Of a stretch of 64,000 nucleotides of DNA, positions 9,789 to 18,011 are shown one piece after another. Below the pieces are notes generated by a model. That model saw nothing but the letters and a program-made list of their open reading frames with translations, did no database searches and had not been told where the DNA came from. The stretch lies in the NCBI GenBank assembly GCA_035628915.1, contig DASPIW010000011.1, positions 1 to 64,000 of the forward strand, in the 5' to 3' direction. Origin of the DNA: JARBUG01 sp035628915 (lineage in GTDB: Bacteria; Bacillota; Sulfobacillia; Symbiobacteriales; Symbiobacteriaceae). Position numbers and translations under genes: made by a program. Positions within the stretch are counted from its first letter, which is position 1; each line of letters opens with the position of its first letter.

Positions 9789-10268
9789 TGGATCGGGGAC
9801 CCGTGTTGCCTCCCGGACGGGATGGTCCAGCCACCGGTTCATCCACCAGATGGCGACCCAGATGGGCACATACGCCAGGACGGACCAGCCCACATTCCAC
9901 CACTGGTGATACCGGATATGCCCGGTCACGAGCCCTGCGAGTTCGGGCAGCATCGAGACGGTGGTGAACTTGGCGATGCGGCGCCAGGGCAACTCGCTGC
10001 CGGTCTGAAGTCCCTGAGCGAAGCGCATGGCGAAGAGCGGCGCGGCGCTAAGGCTGATGAGCAGGGCAATTTCGGCGTGGGTGTCGGCCGGTCCGATGTC
10101 GGCGTATTCCCAGAGGTTGTAGACGAGCACCAGGCGGTCCTGAAGCGTTGCCAGGGCGGCGCCGAACAGGCCGTACGGCAGCAGCCCGGGCAATTGCCTG
10201 CGGTCTATAATGTGATCGAGGCAGAGCCAGATTGCCAAGGCGAGCGGCAGGTAGAACAAGGGCGTCAC
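9786..10268 (-). CDS. Small integral membrane protein, unknown function
   Basis: The product of about 160 residues has four or five hydrophobic segments, with two at the N terminus (LFYLPLALAIWLCL) and two at the C terminus rich in Trp (WWNVGWSVLAYVPIWVAIWW). It looks like the CBO0543-type membrane proteins of Firmicutes, often near sporulation genes, but this is a resemblance only. The GTG at 10268 was chosen because the longer form would start with TTG at 10331, right next to a terminator hairpin (10332-10370). No clear ribosome site precedes either start. The N terminus is uncertain. Confidence 0.55.
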   Translation of the reverse strand: MTPLFYLPLALAIWLCLDHIIDRRQLPGLLPYGLFGAALATLQDRLVLVYNLWEYADIGPADTHAEIALLISLSAAPLFAMRFAQGLQTGSELPWRRIAKFTTVSMLPELAGLVTGHIRYHQWWNVGWSVLAYVPIWVAIWWMNRWLDHPVREATRVPDP

Positions 10269-10331
10269 CCCTGGTGCGAGATGCGTGTCCCCACGTAGTA
10301 TGGTGTCGGGCGCCCCGCGGCATACGAGCAA

Positions 10332-10370
10332 GCGTCCCGCCAGCCCGGCGAGAGCGGGCAGGCGGGACGC
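10332..10370 (-). terminator. Stem-loop after the Pro/Gln-rich gene
   Basis: A perfect 10-bp outer stem (GCGTCCCGCC / GGCGGGACGC) encloses an inner CCCG/CGGG pairing. It lies just past the stop codon of the minus-strand gene ending at 10378. The T-run is poor. Confidence 0.6.
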
Positions 10371-10377
10371 TCATCGT

Positions 10378-11145
10378 TTATTGTCCGGTCCCGGCCGCAG
10401 GCGCCGTGGCGCCCGCCGTTCTCGCCTGCGCGGCGGCCCAGATTTGCGGGCCGACCGCCGTCTGCACGGCGTTTGCGGCCTGGGAAAGCAGTGTTTCGGT
10501 GCCGGTCACTACCTGGTTGAGGTTGGAGAAGGTGCTGCGCAGTTCCGGTGATGCGCTCATGACCGCCCTTTCCCACAGGGGGCGCGTCTGGCTATGTAGA
10601 CTGATCAGCTGGTTGACGCCGGCGGCGAGCAATGCCAATACATCCGGCGTGGCTTCGCCGCAGAGGAACCGCCGGATGGCGCCCAGGGTGCCATAGTGTA
10701 TGAAGGTGGACTGCGCCATGAGGTCGGTCAGGGCGCTAAGCCCGCTGACCGCCTGCCCCCGGGGGGAGGCAGCCAGGTCCTGGAGCAGGGAGACCAGGAT
10801 TTGGTGCCCGGGAATTGCTTGTTCCAACGTGCGTGCGATACCGGTGAGGTGGCGGGCAAACTGCTGCTGCGGACCTTGCTGGGCCGCACTGGTCGTACCG
10901 GTGGGCGCCACGGGGCAGGTGACGGGCGCAACGGGTGGCGCCTGGGGCTGCGGCTGGGGCTGGACGAAGGGCTGGGCCTGGGGCTGGGCGAACGGCAATG
11001 TGTAGGGCTGCACATAGGTCTGGGGCTGGGGCTGGGCGAAGGGCTGGGCCTGGGGCTGGGCAAAGGGCTGCCCGAATTGCTGGGCCAGGGGCTGGGCCCA
11101 TTCGGCGCCCAGGGGGTTGAACTGCGGTCCGCCTTGCTGCTGCAC
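10378..11145 (-). CDS. Pro/Gln-rich low-complexity protein with helical C-terminal domain
   Basis: The GTG start at 11145 follows GAGGAGG and is preferred over an upstream TTG. Residues about 20-75 are a repetitive Gln-Pro-Phe/Ala-Gln tract (QPFAQPQAQPFAQPQPQ). The remaining 160 or so residues are a predicted helical domain with no recognisable catalytic motif. There is no signal peptide. Such Gln/Pro-rich proteins are frequent among spore coat or surface proteins, but nothing here proves that. A second Pro/Gln-rich gene lies at 18012-18446, also on the minus strand. Function unknown. Confidence 0.65.
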   Translation of the reverse strand: MQQQGGPQFNPLGAEWAQPLAQQFGQPFAQPQAQPFAQPQPQTYVQPYTLPFAQPQAQPFVQPQPQPQAPPVAPVTCPVAPTGTTSAAQQGPQQQFARHLTGIARTLEQAIPGHQILVSLLQDLAASPRGQAVSGLSALTDLMAQSTFIHYGTLGAIRRFLCGEATPDVLALLAAGVNQLISLHSQTRPLWERAVMSASPELRSTFSNLNQVVTGTETLLSQAANAVQTAVGPQIWAAAQARTAGATAPAAGTGQ

Positions 11146-11211
11146 GGTTCGTCCTCCTCTCAAGAGGGTCTTCGTACAGCGCTATGCTATGCATGGGTGA
11201 CCTAGGGGGTG

Positions 11212-12432
11212 TCAGGGAGTCGGGTCTGCGGGGGGCGGTGCGGCGGGCTCGGGTGATGTGATGGACGCGGTCCAGGTGCTGCCGTTCCAGGTGACTGTGT
11301 AGCCCAACTGCTCGGCGAGGAACCGCACGGACATTAGGAGCCGGTCGTCGGCCCAGGCGGCTTCGGTGCCCATATCGACCGCATCGGGGCCCAACTGGGC
11401 CATCCGGTCGCCGGGGGTGATCATGATTACCGTGTCGCCCTTACGCACTGTAGCTTGCCGGCCGTCCCACTCGACTTCGGCGCCCAACTGCTCGGCCAGA
11501 CGCACCGGAGCGATGGCCCGGCCCGGGGGCACTACCCGCGGATAGACCGGCAGTTCCAGCCGCTTGCCGTCCAGTTCCACAATCAGTTCATCGCGGTGGG
11601 GAATGTGCAGCACGTAACCCACGGGCGTGCTGGAGTAGTCGTTGTACGCTGCCAGCCGGGTGGCGCTCACATTGTGGCAGACCCCGATCTGAGCCCACGT
11701 GTCCTGGTACTGCACCACGTATGTATCGCCGCCGAAGTCCCGTTGATCGCGGTCGATGCCCAGAAGCTCAGTCAATGTGACAAACTGGTAGCCTCGGGCC
11801 CTGAGGTCCTGGACTTCCATGCGGGTCGCCTCCACCGTGTTCTTCGCCGACCCGTGCTGCAGCACGATGGCGCCCGGGTGGATATTGCGCAGCACATGCT
11901 GCCGGATCGATTCCGCCGAGGGGCCGGCCCAGTCGCGGGTGTCAATCGACCAAAGGAAGACGTACGGGTACCCTTCGGACTCCGTCACGTTCAGCAGCGT
12001 ATTGTTCCACTCGCCGTACGGCGGCCGGAACAGGGGACGGGGACCCGCCCCGGCCACACGCCCGATGGTATCCGTGGCCTGGGCGATCTCCCACTTCATC
12101 TGTGCGATGCTCTGCTGCGGCATGATCGGATGCGTGAACGTGTGGTTGCCGATCTGGTGGCGGGCCGCCACCTGCCGGACCAACGCCGCATGGCTCTCCA
12201 CCTGGCTGCCCAGGAAGAACCATGTCGTCTTCACATTCAACTCGTCCAGCAAATCCGCAAGCGCCTGGGTCGAGGAACTGAACTCCGTGTCGAACGTCAG
12301 TGCCACATCGCGGCAGGCGGTAACCGGGCCACGGGAGATCAGCTGGGACCGGGCCGAAGCCGGGGCGCCCGCACACAGAAGCAAGGACGAGGCCAGAGCC
12401 GCCGCGGCGGCATGCCGGAGCCAACGGGACAT
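11212..12432 (-). CDS. Secreted polysaccharide deacetylase with LysM and stalk domain
   Basis: The ATG at 12432 follows GAGGTGG. The 406-residue product has a signal peptide (Arg-rich start, AAAAALASSLLLCAGAPASA), then a NodB/CE4 deacetylase domain (about 40-220). The motifs are TFDTEF, H-T-F-T-H, FRPPYG, SIDTRDW and LQHG. One LysM-like segment (about 245-285) and a copper-amine-oxidase-type stalk domain (about 300-390) follow. CE4 enzymes remove acetyl groups from peptidoglycan or other glycans outside the cell, and LysM would hold it on the wall. Motif 1 reads TFDT rather than the usual TFDD, so one metal ligand differs from the norm. The C-terminal tail is Pro-rich. Confidence 0.88.
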   Translation of the reverse strand: MSRWLRHAAAAALASSLLLCAGAPASARSQLISRGPVTACRDVALTFDTEFSSSTQALADLLDELNVKTTWFFLGSQVESHAALVRQVAARHQIGNHTFTHPIMPQQSIAQMKWEIAQATDTIGRVAGAGPRPLFRPPYGEWNNTLLNVTESEGYPYVFLWSIDTRDWAGPSAESIRQHVLRNIHPGAIVLQHGSAKNTVEATRMEVQDLRARGYQFVTLTELLGIDRDQRDFGGDTYVVQYQDTWAQIGVCHNVSATRLAAYNDYSSTPVGYVLHIPHRDELIVELDGKRLELPVYPRVVPPGRAIAPVRLAEQLGAEVEWDGRQATVRKGDTVIMITPGDRMAQLGPDAVDMGTEAAWADDRLLMSVRFLAEQLGYTVTWNGSTWTASITSPEPAAPPPADPTP

Positions 12433-12532
12433 AACCAGACCACCTCGCCCCATGGTATGGAACGAGGTGGCCGCATAGAACGACCCTCATCCGGGCGGAG
12501 GGGCCGTGACTACCCCAGGGGCTTTATCGCGG

Positions 12533-14056
12533 TCACTTTTTGGCGCCCAGGGCGACCATGACCGGGTCGCTGTAATCCTTGACGAAGTAGAGGGCATCGC
12601 CGTCCAGGGAGAGCGGCCCCTCGCCGTGGCCGAGCGTCGTGACCTGATAGCTCTGCCGGTCGATCGCGTAGATCGTGCGGTCGCACGTGACGAACGCGTG
12701 GCTCCGGCTGATGACCGGCGAAGACGCCCACGTGTTGCAGATGGCCGGATAGCGCATCGGGCTGCCGTTGGCGGCGTCCAGTATGTTGACGCCATCCCGG
12801 ACCGTCACCCACAGCTTGCTGCCGTCGGAGGCAAGGCCGGTGATCATCGACATATCTGTGCGTTCCCACGCCAGGCGGCCCGTGGCCTCATCCAGTGCGA
12901 TGACGCGCCGGCCGATGCCCACGTACGCGCGCCCGCCGTCGACGAGCAGTTCGTACTTGCCGAACTCCCGCTCCCGCCCGTCGCCCGGACGGCTCCACAG
13001 GGGGCTCCCGTCGGCGACCCGGTAGGCGTAGACGCCGCCGAAATCATCCGCCAGGAAGAGGCGGGCGCCGTATGCCGCGGGCACGCCCGTGCCCTGCACG
13101 GCTGCCTGCCACAGCTTGCTGCCGGTGGCGGCGTCAAAGGCGAGGAGCGTGCCGCGGTTCATCTCATCGCTGACGTTGACGATGACCCGGGCGCCGACCA
13201 GCAGGGGCTGCATCTGGCGTCCGGACCTGCTGCCGATGGCGGCAAACCAGCGCACGGCGCCTGTTGCGGCATCCAGGGCATAGAGCTTGGCGGATTCACT
13301 CCCGCCGGCGGTCACGTAGATCTGGCCGCGGGCCGCATCGTACACCGGCGACGCGGTGGCCGGCAGGTCGGACTCCCAGGCGACCTGGCCGGACTTCTGG
13401 TTCAGGGCGTAGAGCTTCTGGCTCTCTCCGGCGAGGAAGACCAGCCCCTGCCCCGTTGTGGCGGGGAAGAAGGCGGCGGGCGCGTCGGTTTTCAGGGGCG
13501 CCTGCCAGACCTGGGCGACCCGGTTGCCGACCGTGGCGCCCACGTTGAAGCCCGTGCGGCGGATGCCGGCCTGCGGCAGCGACCAGCCTGCATCAGGCCG
13601 GTCCAGCCGCGACGTTGGGGAGGTGATGTCGATGGTCTGCGAGGCTTCGTCCCACTGAACGCCGGCGCCGGCGAACTCCGCGAAGAAGCGCAGCGGTACG
13701 AGGGCGCGGCCTTTAACCAAGCGCGGCGCCACACTGAGCGTCACCGGCAGGCCGTTGACAAGCGCCTCCCGCTCGCCGATGCGCAGCAGCATCGAGCGGC
13801 CGTTGCGTTCGGCCAGTACCGTGCGCTCGGCGCCGTCCCAGGTGATTTTGTAGCCGAGCGGCTCCGCCACGAACCGGACGGGCACGAGGGTCCGGCCGGC
13901 GGCGCGGTCCAGAATGGCAGGGGTGTCCATGGTCAGCGTGGCGCCGTCGAGCCGGACAGTGGGGTAGGTCTCATGGGCCCGAATCAGGGGGGCCAGCCAA
14001 ACTGCAAGCATGAGACCGCCCAACACCAGGGCTGCGCTGCGATACCGCGTGATCAA
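12533..14056 (-). CDS. Secreted stalk-domain / PQQ-like beta-propeller protein
   Basis: The TTG at 14056 follows AAAGGGG and gives a clean signal peptide (MITRYRSAALVLGGLMLAVW); ATG at 14095 is an alternative. Residues about 30-150 form a copper-amine-oxidase-like stalk domain with two VPVRF/VPLRFFAE repeats. From about 165 to the end are PQQ-type propeller repeats with L-Y-A-L-D-A-A-T-G motifs. No catalytic site is evident, so a structural or binding role at the cell surface is inferred. The same stalk domain occurs in the deacetylase downstream on the same strand, so both may be displayed together. Confidence 0.8.
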   Translation of the reverse strand: MITRYRSAALVLGGLMLAVWLAPLIRAHETYPTVRLDGATLTMDTPAILDRAAGRTLVPVRFVAEPLGYKITWDGAERTVLAERNGRSMLLRIGEREALVNGLPVTLSVAPRLVKGRALVPLRFFAEFAGAGVQWDEASQTIDITSPTSRLDRPDAGWSLPQAGIRRTGFNVGATVGNRVAQVWQAPLKTDAPAAFFPATTGQGLVFLAGESQKLYALNQKSGQVAWESDLPATASPVYDAARGQIYVTAGGSESAKLYALDAATGAVRWFAAIGSRSGRQMQPLLVGARVIVNVSDEMNRGTLLAFDAATGSKLWQAAVQGTGVPAAYGARLFLADDFGGVYAYRVADGSPLWSRPGDGREREFGKYELLVDGGRAYVGIGRRVIALDEATGRLAWERTDMSMITGLASDGSKLWVTVRDGVNILDAANGSPMRYPAICNTWASSPVISRSHAFVTCDRTIYAIDRQSYQVTTLGHGEGPLSLDGDALYFVKDYSDPVMVALGAKK

Positions 14057-14127
14057 GTGAGTTCGACCCCTTTCGGTCTGTCTTACACCCATCACGCACG
14101 TTCGCTGTAATTTGTTTCAAAAATCTG

Positions 14128-14158
14128 AAGAAAAAGCCGGGAGCAAAAGCCCCCGGCG
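14128..14158 (-). terminator. Terminator of the metallophosphoesterase gene
   Basis: GCCGGG-A-GC / GC-C-CCCGGC forms a stem with an AAAA loop. On the minus strand it is followed by CTTTTTCTTC, a good T-run for the gene ending at 14167. Confidence 0.75.
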
Positions 14159-14166
14159 GTTGGATA

Positions 14167-14886
14167 TCAATTGTGATAACCCATGCGGAGCGCCCGGTCG
14201 TACCAGTCTGCCCCGAAGGGGAAGTCGCTCTGGCGGGCGGCGGCCACGGCATCGGCGATGCTGAACTCCACCCGCTGCAGGGAGACGGATCGTGTGGCCG
14301 TGTCCAGCAGGGCCCATGACGCCCACCACTCGTAGTCCAGCGAATAGCCGACGGCGCCGCAGTTGATCAGCAGGCCGCCCGCAAACCGGAAGGCGAAGGG
14401 CGAATGAATGTGGCCCATGACCAGCCAGTCTGCGTCCATTTCCCAGGTGAGGTCCGCAATTTTCTCCACCCCCATGGTGGGCCGAATGCAAGCCAGGCAG
14501 TCCTTGGGGTTGGCGTGGACGAAGAGCAGCCGGATTCCATCTGCATCGATCCGGTGCTCGAATGGGAGCTCGGCCAGGTAGCGGAGGCCGCCTTCGCCAA
14601 GCTTCTCGGTGTGCCATTTCAGGTGGAGCGGCAGCGTGAAGCCGGGCGGCAGGGGCCGCGTTGGTGCGATGCCGGCAATATGGAGAAGATAAAGGTCACT
14701 GTTGCCGTGGACGCAGGGAATGCCGAGTTCCCGAATGCGTTTGACGCATTCCGCAGGCTGCGGCCCCTTGTAGGCGAGGTCGCCCAGGCAGACCGTGGCA
14801 TCCGGTTTGTGGGTCTGTATGTCGCGCAGGACAGCATCCAGCGCCGGCAGGTTGCCGTGAATATCGGAGATGACCGCAATCCTCAC
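14167..14886 (-). CDS. YfcE/MJ0936-type metallophosphoesterase
   Basis: A calcineurin-like phosphoesterase of 239 residues. All metal motifs are present in order: SDIHGN (residues 7-12), CLGD, HGNSD, FVHANP and GHIHSPF. This class hydrolyses phosphodiesters using two metal ions; the physiological substrate cannot be told. The GTG start has an AAGGAG ribosome site. It is transcribed away from the small gene at 15008. Confidence 0.85.
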   Translation of the reverse strand: MRIAVISDIHGNLPALDAVLRDIQTHKPDATVCLGDLAYKGPQPAECVKRIRELGIPCVHGNSDLYLLHIAGIAPTRPLPPGFTLPLHLKWHTEKLGEGGLRYLAELPFEHRIDADGIRLLFVHANPKDCLACIRPTMGVEKIADLTWEMDADWLVMGHIHSPFAFRFAGGLLINCGAVGYSLDYEWWASWALLDTATRSVSLQRVEFSIADAVAAARQSDFPFGADWYDRALRMGYHN

Positions 14887-15007
14887 GTAGACAGCTCCTT
14901 CAGGTGCGTGGAAGTATGTGCGGAGGTAGGTTGCCCTTGCCTGCGCTTCCTCATCAGAGGAGATCGGGGGCGGTTGGCGAAGATGCTGGGGAGAGAGGAG
15001 GGCCTTT

Positions 15008-15211
15008 ATGTTTGCACCTTACACTGCGCTGGATAAGTGCATCGGGAAGGAGATCACCGCCCGTGTCGGCGGGGAGAACTACGTGGGCATGCTGGCCGGT
15101 GTCTATACCCTGGGCGGGGTCCCTATGCTGGTAATTACGCCGATGCATGGGGGCGGGGCGGAGCAGCATATCCCGGTTCCTGGAGCCGTGGTAACGGTGC
15201 GGCCCGGGTAG
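15008..15211 (+). CDS. Small protein of 67 aa, possibly Sm-like fold
   Basis: ATG preceded by GAGAGGAGGG. The sequence CIGKEITARVGGENYVGMLA followed by short beta-prone stretches and a VPGAVVTVRP ending resembles the strand pattern of Sm/LSm-like barrels, which is a guess from pattern only. No cysteine cluster or membrane segment. It precedes another small ORF and the RRM gene, all on the plus strand. Confidence 0.6.
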   Translation: MFAPYTALDKCIGKEITARVGGENYVGMLAGVYTLGGVPMLVITPMHGGGAEQHIPVPGAVVTVRPG

Positions 15212-15249
15212 GACATACTAGCAGCACCACCATCGAGGGGGTGATTGAC

Positions 15250-15447
15250 GTGCGGAGACCGGACGACATCGAAATGGACTACCATGGCCTCGACGCAGTG
15301 CCGATCGGTGAAAAGAAGCCACAGCCGGCCAAGTATGACGCGGATTTTTCAATGGAGACCAGTGCCGATTACAGCGCCGACTTTAGCGTCGATCTCGGGA
15401 GCGATCCGCGGGATCGGAGCCTGGCAGAGCGGGTCAACCGCCAGTAA
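15250..15447 (+). CDS. Small acidic protein of 65 aa, unknown
   Basis: The GTG at 15250 follows GAGGGGGTGATT at 15235-15246, a strong match to the 16S 3' end. The product is acidic, with a short repetitive part (DADFSMETSADYSADFSVD) in the C-terminal half. I recognise no family. The ribosome site is the main support. Confidence 0.5.
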   Translation: MRRPDDIEMDYHGLDAVPIGEKKPQPAKYDADFSMETSADYSADFSVDLGSDPRDRSLAERVNRQ

Positions 15448-15475
15448 ATCGCACCGGGTTCTCATCCAGGATTTT

Positions 15476-15550
15476 ACCGACTGCGAACCGACTGTCCGGC
15501 GTACACTGTTAGCAACCGATATGGGTGCACACCGCTCAGTCGCAGTCGGT
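15476..15550 (+). promoter_or_regulatory. Long-range inverted repeat in the leader of the RRM gene
   Basis: ACCGACTGCGA at 15476-15486 is perfectly complementary to TCGCAGTCGGT at 15540-15550, which ends 11 bases before the AGGAGG-like ribosome site of the RRM gene. A second copy of ACCGACTG is at 15487-15494, so two alternative pairings are possible. It could be an RNA switch or an operator; a TACACT -10-like box lies at 15502-15507. Confidence 0.45.
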
Positions 15551-15578
15551 GTGACTCACAGGAGGAGGCAAACGCACC

Positions 15579-15851
15579 GTGAGCTTTAGCATCTACGTTG
15601 GAAATCTCCCTTGGCGCACCACTGCCGATGATCTTCGCGCACTCTTCGAGCCCTACGGAGCGGTCGAAAACGCCCGCATCGTGACCGATCGCGAGACCGG
15701 CCGGTCGCGGGGCTTCGGCTTCGTCGATATGGCTGAAGCCGAGGCCGGCACGAAGGCCATCGCCGAGCTCCACAACTACGAGTACGGCGGGCGGCCTCTG
15801 ACAGTGAATGAAGCCCTGTCGAAACAGGGCGCCCCCCGGGGCAACGCGTAG
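15579..15851 (+). CDS. Single-RRM RNA-binding protein
   Basis: 90 residues, almost entirely one RNA recognition motif: RNP2 is IYVGNL (residues 5-10) and RNP1 is SRGFGFVDM (about 44-52). The aromatic residues that stack on RNA bases are in place. Bacterial single-RRM proteins bind RNA and are often cold- or stress-induced. A GTG start follows GGAGGAGG. It is a monocistronic gene between a structured leader and a strong terminator. Confidence 0.9.
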   Translation: MSFSIYVGNLPWRTTADDLRALFEPYGAVENARIVTDRETGRSRGFGFVDMAEAEAGTKAIAELHNYEYGGRPLTVNEALSKQGAPRGNA

Positions 15852-15880
15852 GCAGCCCCGGCCGGCGACCTGCAAGCTGT

Positions 15881-15930
15881 GAACGGCCCTCGGGAGGGTG
15901 CCCAGGCACCTTCCTCAGGGCCGTTCTTTG
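15881..15930 (+). terminator. Terminator of the RRM gene
   Basis: GAACGGCCCT pairs with AGGGCCGTTC, with a further GAGG...CCTC inner stem, followed by TTTG. Confidence 0.8.
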
Positions 15931-15959
15931 TACCCGGCAGGTTTGATGCAACTGTCATA

Positions 15960-15989
15960 TTGACCAGGATGGGCATCTTATGGTATTCT
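15960..15989 (+). promoter_or_regulatory. Candidate sigma-A promoter for hisZG
   Basis: TTGACC at 15960-15965 and TATTCT at 15984-15989, 18-base spacer, about 55 bases before the hisZ start. No T-box-like leader is seen. Confidence 0.55.
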
Positions 15990-16047
15990 CCGTTTAGCCC
16001 ACTACCGCTTTACCATACTAAAGCACATGGCGATGGAGGCAATAACG

Positions 16048-17313
16048 ATGAACATGCCCAACATCCGTAACCAGATCCCCGAGGGCGTGCGCGACCAGCT
16101 TCCCCGCGAGGCGGCCCGCATGCACCGGCTGTCGGAACGGCTGGCGGAGGTCTTCCGCTCGTGGGGATATCGCGAGGTGGTCACACCGGGTCTGGAGTAC
16201 CTGGAGACCGTCACGGCCGGTGCGGGCTCGCTGGGGCGGCGTGAAGATCTCTATCAGCTGTTTGACCGCAAGGGCCGCACGCTGGCCCTGCGGCCGGATA
16301 TGACCACCCCCATCGCCCGGGTCGCCGCCACGAAAATGGCCGGCGAGCCGCTCCCCCTGCGGCTTTCCTATTTGGCGCCGGTCTACCGGCACCGGGCGCA
16401 GAAGGCCGGGAGCGTCAGCGAAATCTGGCAGGCGGGCATCGAACTGATCGGGGCGGGCGGCACCGCCGCCGACGGCGAGGTGGTGGCGATGGCCTGCGCC
16501 GCCCTGTCGGCGACCGGGCTGGACGGGTATAAGATCGGCCTGGGGCACGTCGACTTCGTGGAGGGGATCTTCGCAGCCGCCGGGGTGGACGGCGCCCGGG
16601 AAGAAGAGCTGAAGGACGCGATGGTCGCCCGGGATCTCGTCACTTTCGAGAAAGGCGTGCGCGAGGCGGGCGTCCCCGCCGAGAAGGCGGATCTGCTGAT
16701 CGCCATGGCCAACTTCCAGGGTACTTACGAGCAGGCCGTCGAGCTGTTTGCAGGCGTCGGAAACGGGCGGGTGGCCCGGGCGCTGGCCGAGCTGGGGACC
16801 GTGCTCAGCCTCCTGGCCGACCTGGGCATGGCCGGGCAGGTCGCCCTTGACCTGGGCCTGACCCGGACGCTTGGATACTATACGGGTGTGGTCTTTGAAG
16901 GATACGCCCCCGGCGTCGGCTCACCCGTAGTCGGCGGCGGGCGTTACGATAATCTGCTGGCGGACTTCGGCGGGCGCCTCCCGGCCACCGGCTTTGCCCT
17001 GGAGATGGACCGGCTGCTGGTCGCCCTGGATCGTCAGGGTCGCCTGCCAGAGGAGCCCGGCCCGGATGCCGTCGTCGAGTGCCCACCGGGCCGTGTCGCC
17101 CAGGCGATGGCCTGCGCCCGGGAGCTGCGCTCCCGCGGCCTGCGGGTCGAGGTGGATGTGTTGGGCCGGACCGGCGAGGAGCTGGCAGCCTACGCCAAGT
17201 CCCGGGGCGGCGCCCGGGTGGTGACGTTGGAAGTCGGCACGGGCGGCGGGGCCGCCGACGTGCTGGAGGCCAGGCGCCGGCACCGCACCGCCGAACTGAC
17301 GCCCATTCACTAA
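16048..17313 (+). CDS. hisZ: ATP phosphoribosyltransferase regulatory subunit HisZ
   Basis: A class II aminoacyl-tRNA-synthetase-like protein of 421 residues, paralogous to HisRS. It has the HisRS-like motifs (LRPDMTTPIARV; RTLGYYTGVVFE; GGGRYDNL). The next gene is a short-form HisG that needs HisZ, so the role is allosteric subunit of the first histidine-biosynthesis enzyme, rather than tRNA charging. The ATG at 16048 has GGAGG upstream; ATGs at 16027 and 16054 are alternatives. It lies 16 bases from hisG. Confidence 0.92.
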   Translation: MNMPNIRNQIPEGVRDQLPREAARMHRLSERLAEVFRSWGYREVVTPGLEYLETVTAGAGSLGRREDLYQLFDRKGRTLALRPDMTTPIARVAATKMAGEPLPLRLSYLAPVYRHRAQKAGSVSEIWQAGIELIGAGGTAADGEVVAMACAALSATGLDGYKIGLGHVDFVEGIFAAAGVDGAREEELKDAMVARDLVTFEKGVREAGVPAEKADLLIAMANFQGTYEQAVELFAGVGNGRVARALAELGTVLSLLADLGMAGQVALDLGLTRTLGYYTGVVFEGYAPGVGSPVVGGGRYDNLLADFGGRLPATGFALEMDRLLVALDRQGRLPEEPGPDAVVECPPGRVAQAMACARELRSRGLRVEVDVLGRTGEELAAYAKSRGGARVVTLEVGTGGGAADVLEARRRHRTAELTPIH

Positions 17314-17329
17314 AGGAGATATACCCGAC

Positions 17330-17974
17330 ATGGATCTGCTGACCATCGCCGTGCCGAAAGGCCGGCCCTACGGCGAAACCGTCAAGCTGCTCCGGGCGGC
17401 CGGCTGCGCCGGTCCGGAACTGACCGATGAGGAGTCGCGGGCGCTGCTGATCAACTGCCCGGAGCAGGGCGCCCGGTTCATCATCGCCCGGGACTCGGAC
17501 GTGCCGACCTACGTGGAGCACGGTGCCGCCGACGTGGGCATCGTCGGCAAGAACGTGATTATGGAGAGCGAGCCGAAAGTCTACGAACTGCTGGACCTGA
17601 ACTACAGCGTCTGCCGGTTCATTCTCGCCGCTCCGGCTGCGGCAGACCCCCGCCGGCTGCTGGACGGCTCTGCCGCCCGGCGGGTGGCGACGAAATACCC
17701 GAAGATGACCGAGGCGTATTTCCGGAGCAAGGGCCTGCAGGTGGAGACGATCTACCTGCACGGGTCGATTGAAGTGGCGCCTAAAGTCGGCCTGGCCGAC
17801 ATGATCGTCGACATTACGGAGACGGGGCGGACGCTGAAAGAGAACAACCTCGCCATTATCGATAACCTGTGGACGTCAAGCATGCGGCTGATTGCCAACC
17901 GGGCGTCCTACCGGCTGAAGGCGGAGCGGATCGCGCCGCTGGTGCAGCGGCTGCGGGAACTGACGGCCCAGTAA
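17330..17974 (+). CDS. hisG: ATP phosphoribosyltransferase, short form HisG
   Basis: 214 residues, the short form that lacks the C-terminal regulatory domain and works with HisZ. It joins ATP and PRPP to give phosphoribosyl-ATP, step 1 of histidine synthesis. Family motifs: PKGRPYGET, GAADVGIVGKNVIME and the PRPP-loop region DMIVDITETGRTLKENNL. The ribosome site AAGGAG lies ahead of the ATG. A stem-loop follows and the next gene is on the other strand, so hisZ-hisG may form their own transcript. Confidence 0.96.
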   Translation: MDLLTIAVPKGRPYGETVKLLRAAGCAGPELTDEESRALLINCPEQGARFIIARDSDVPTYVEHGAADVGIVGKNVIMESEPKVYELLDLNYSVCRFILAAPAAADPRRLLDGSAARRVATKYPKMTEAYFRSKGLQVETIYLHGSIEVAPKVGLADMIVDITETGRTLKENNLAIIDNLWTSSMRLIANRASYRLKAERIAPLVQRLRELTAQ

Positions 17975-17983
17975 AGACGAAAG

Positions 17984-18002
17984 CTGGGGGCGTTGCCCCC
18001 AG
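17984..18002. terminator. Hairpin between hisG and the convergent Pro/Gln-rich gene
   Basis: CTGGGGGC / GCCCCCAG, perfect 8-bp stem, 3-base loop. On the minus strand it is followed by CTTTCGTCTTTA; on the plus strand the T-run is weak. It probably acts mainly for the minus-strand gene. Confidence 0.6.
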
Positions 18003-18011
18003 TTCCGTGTG

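Noticed and set aside
16027..17313. Histidyl-tRNA synthetase
   Set aside because: Sits directly before a short HisG, lacks the usual full HisRS length and anticodon domain; HisZ fits better.
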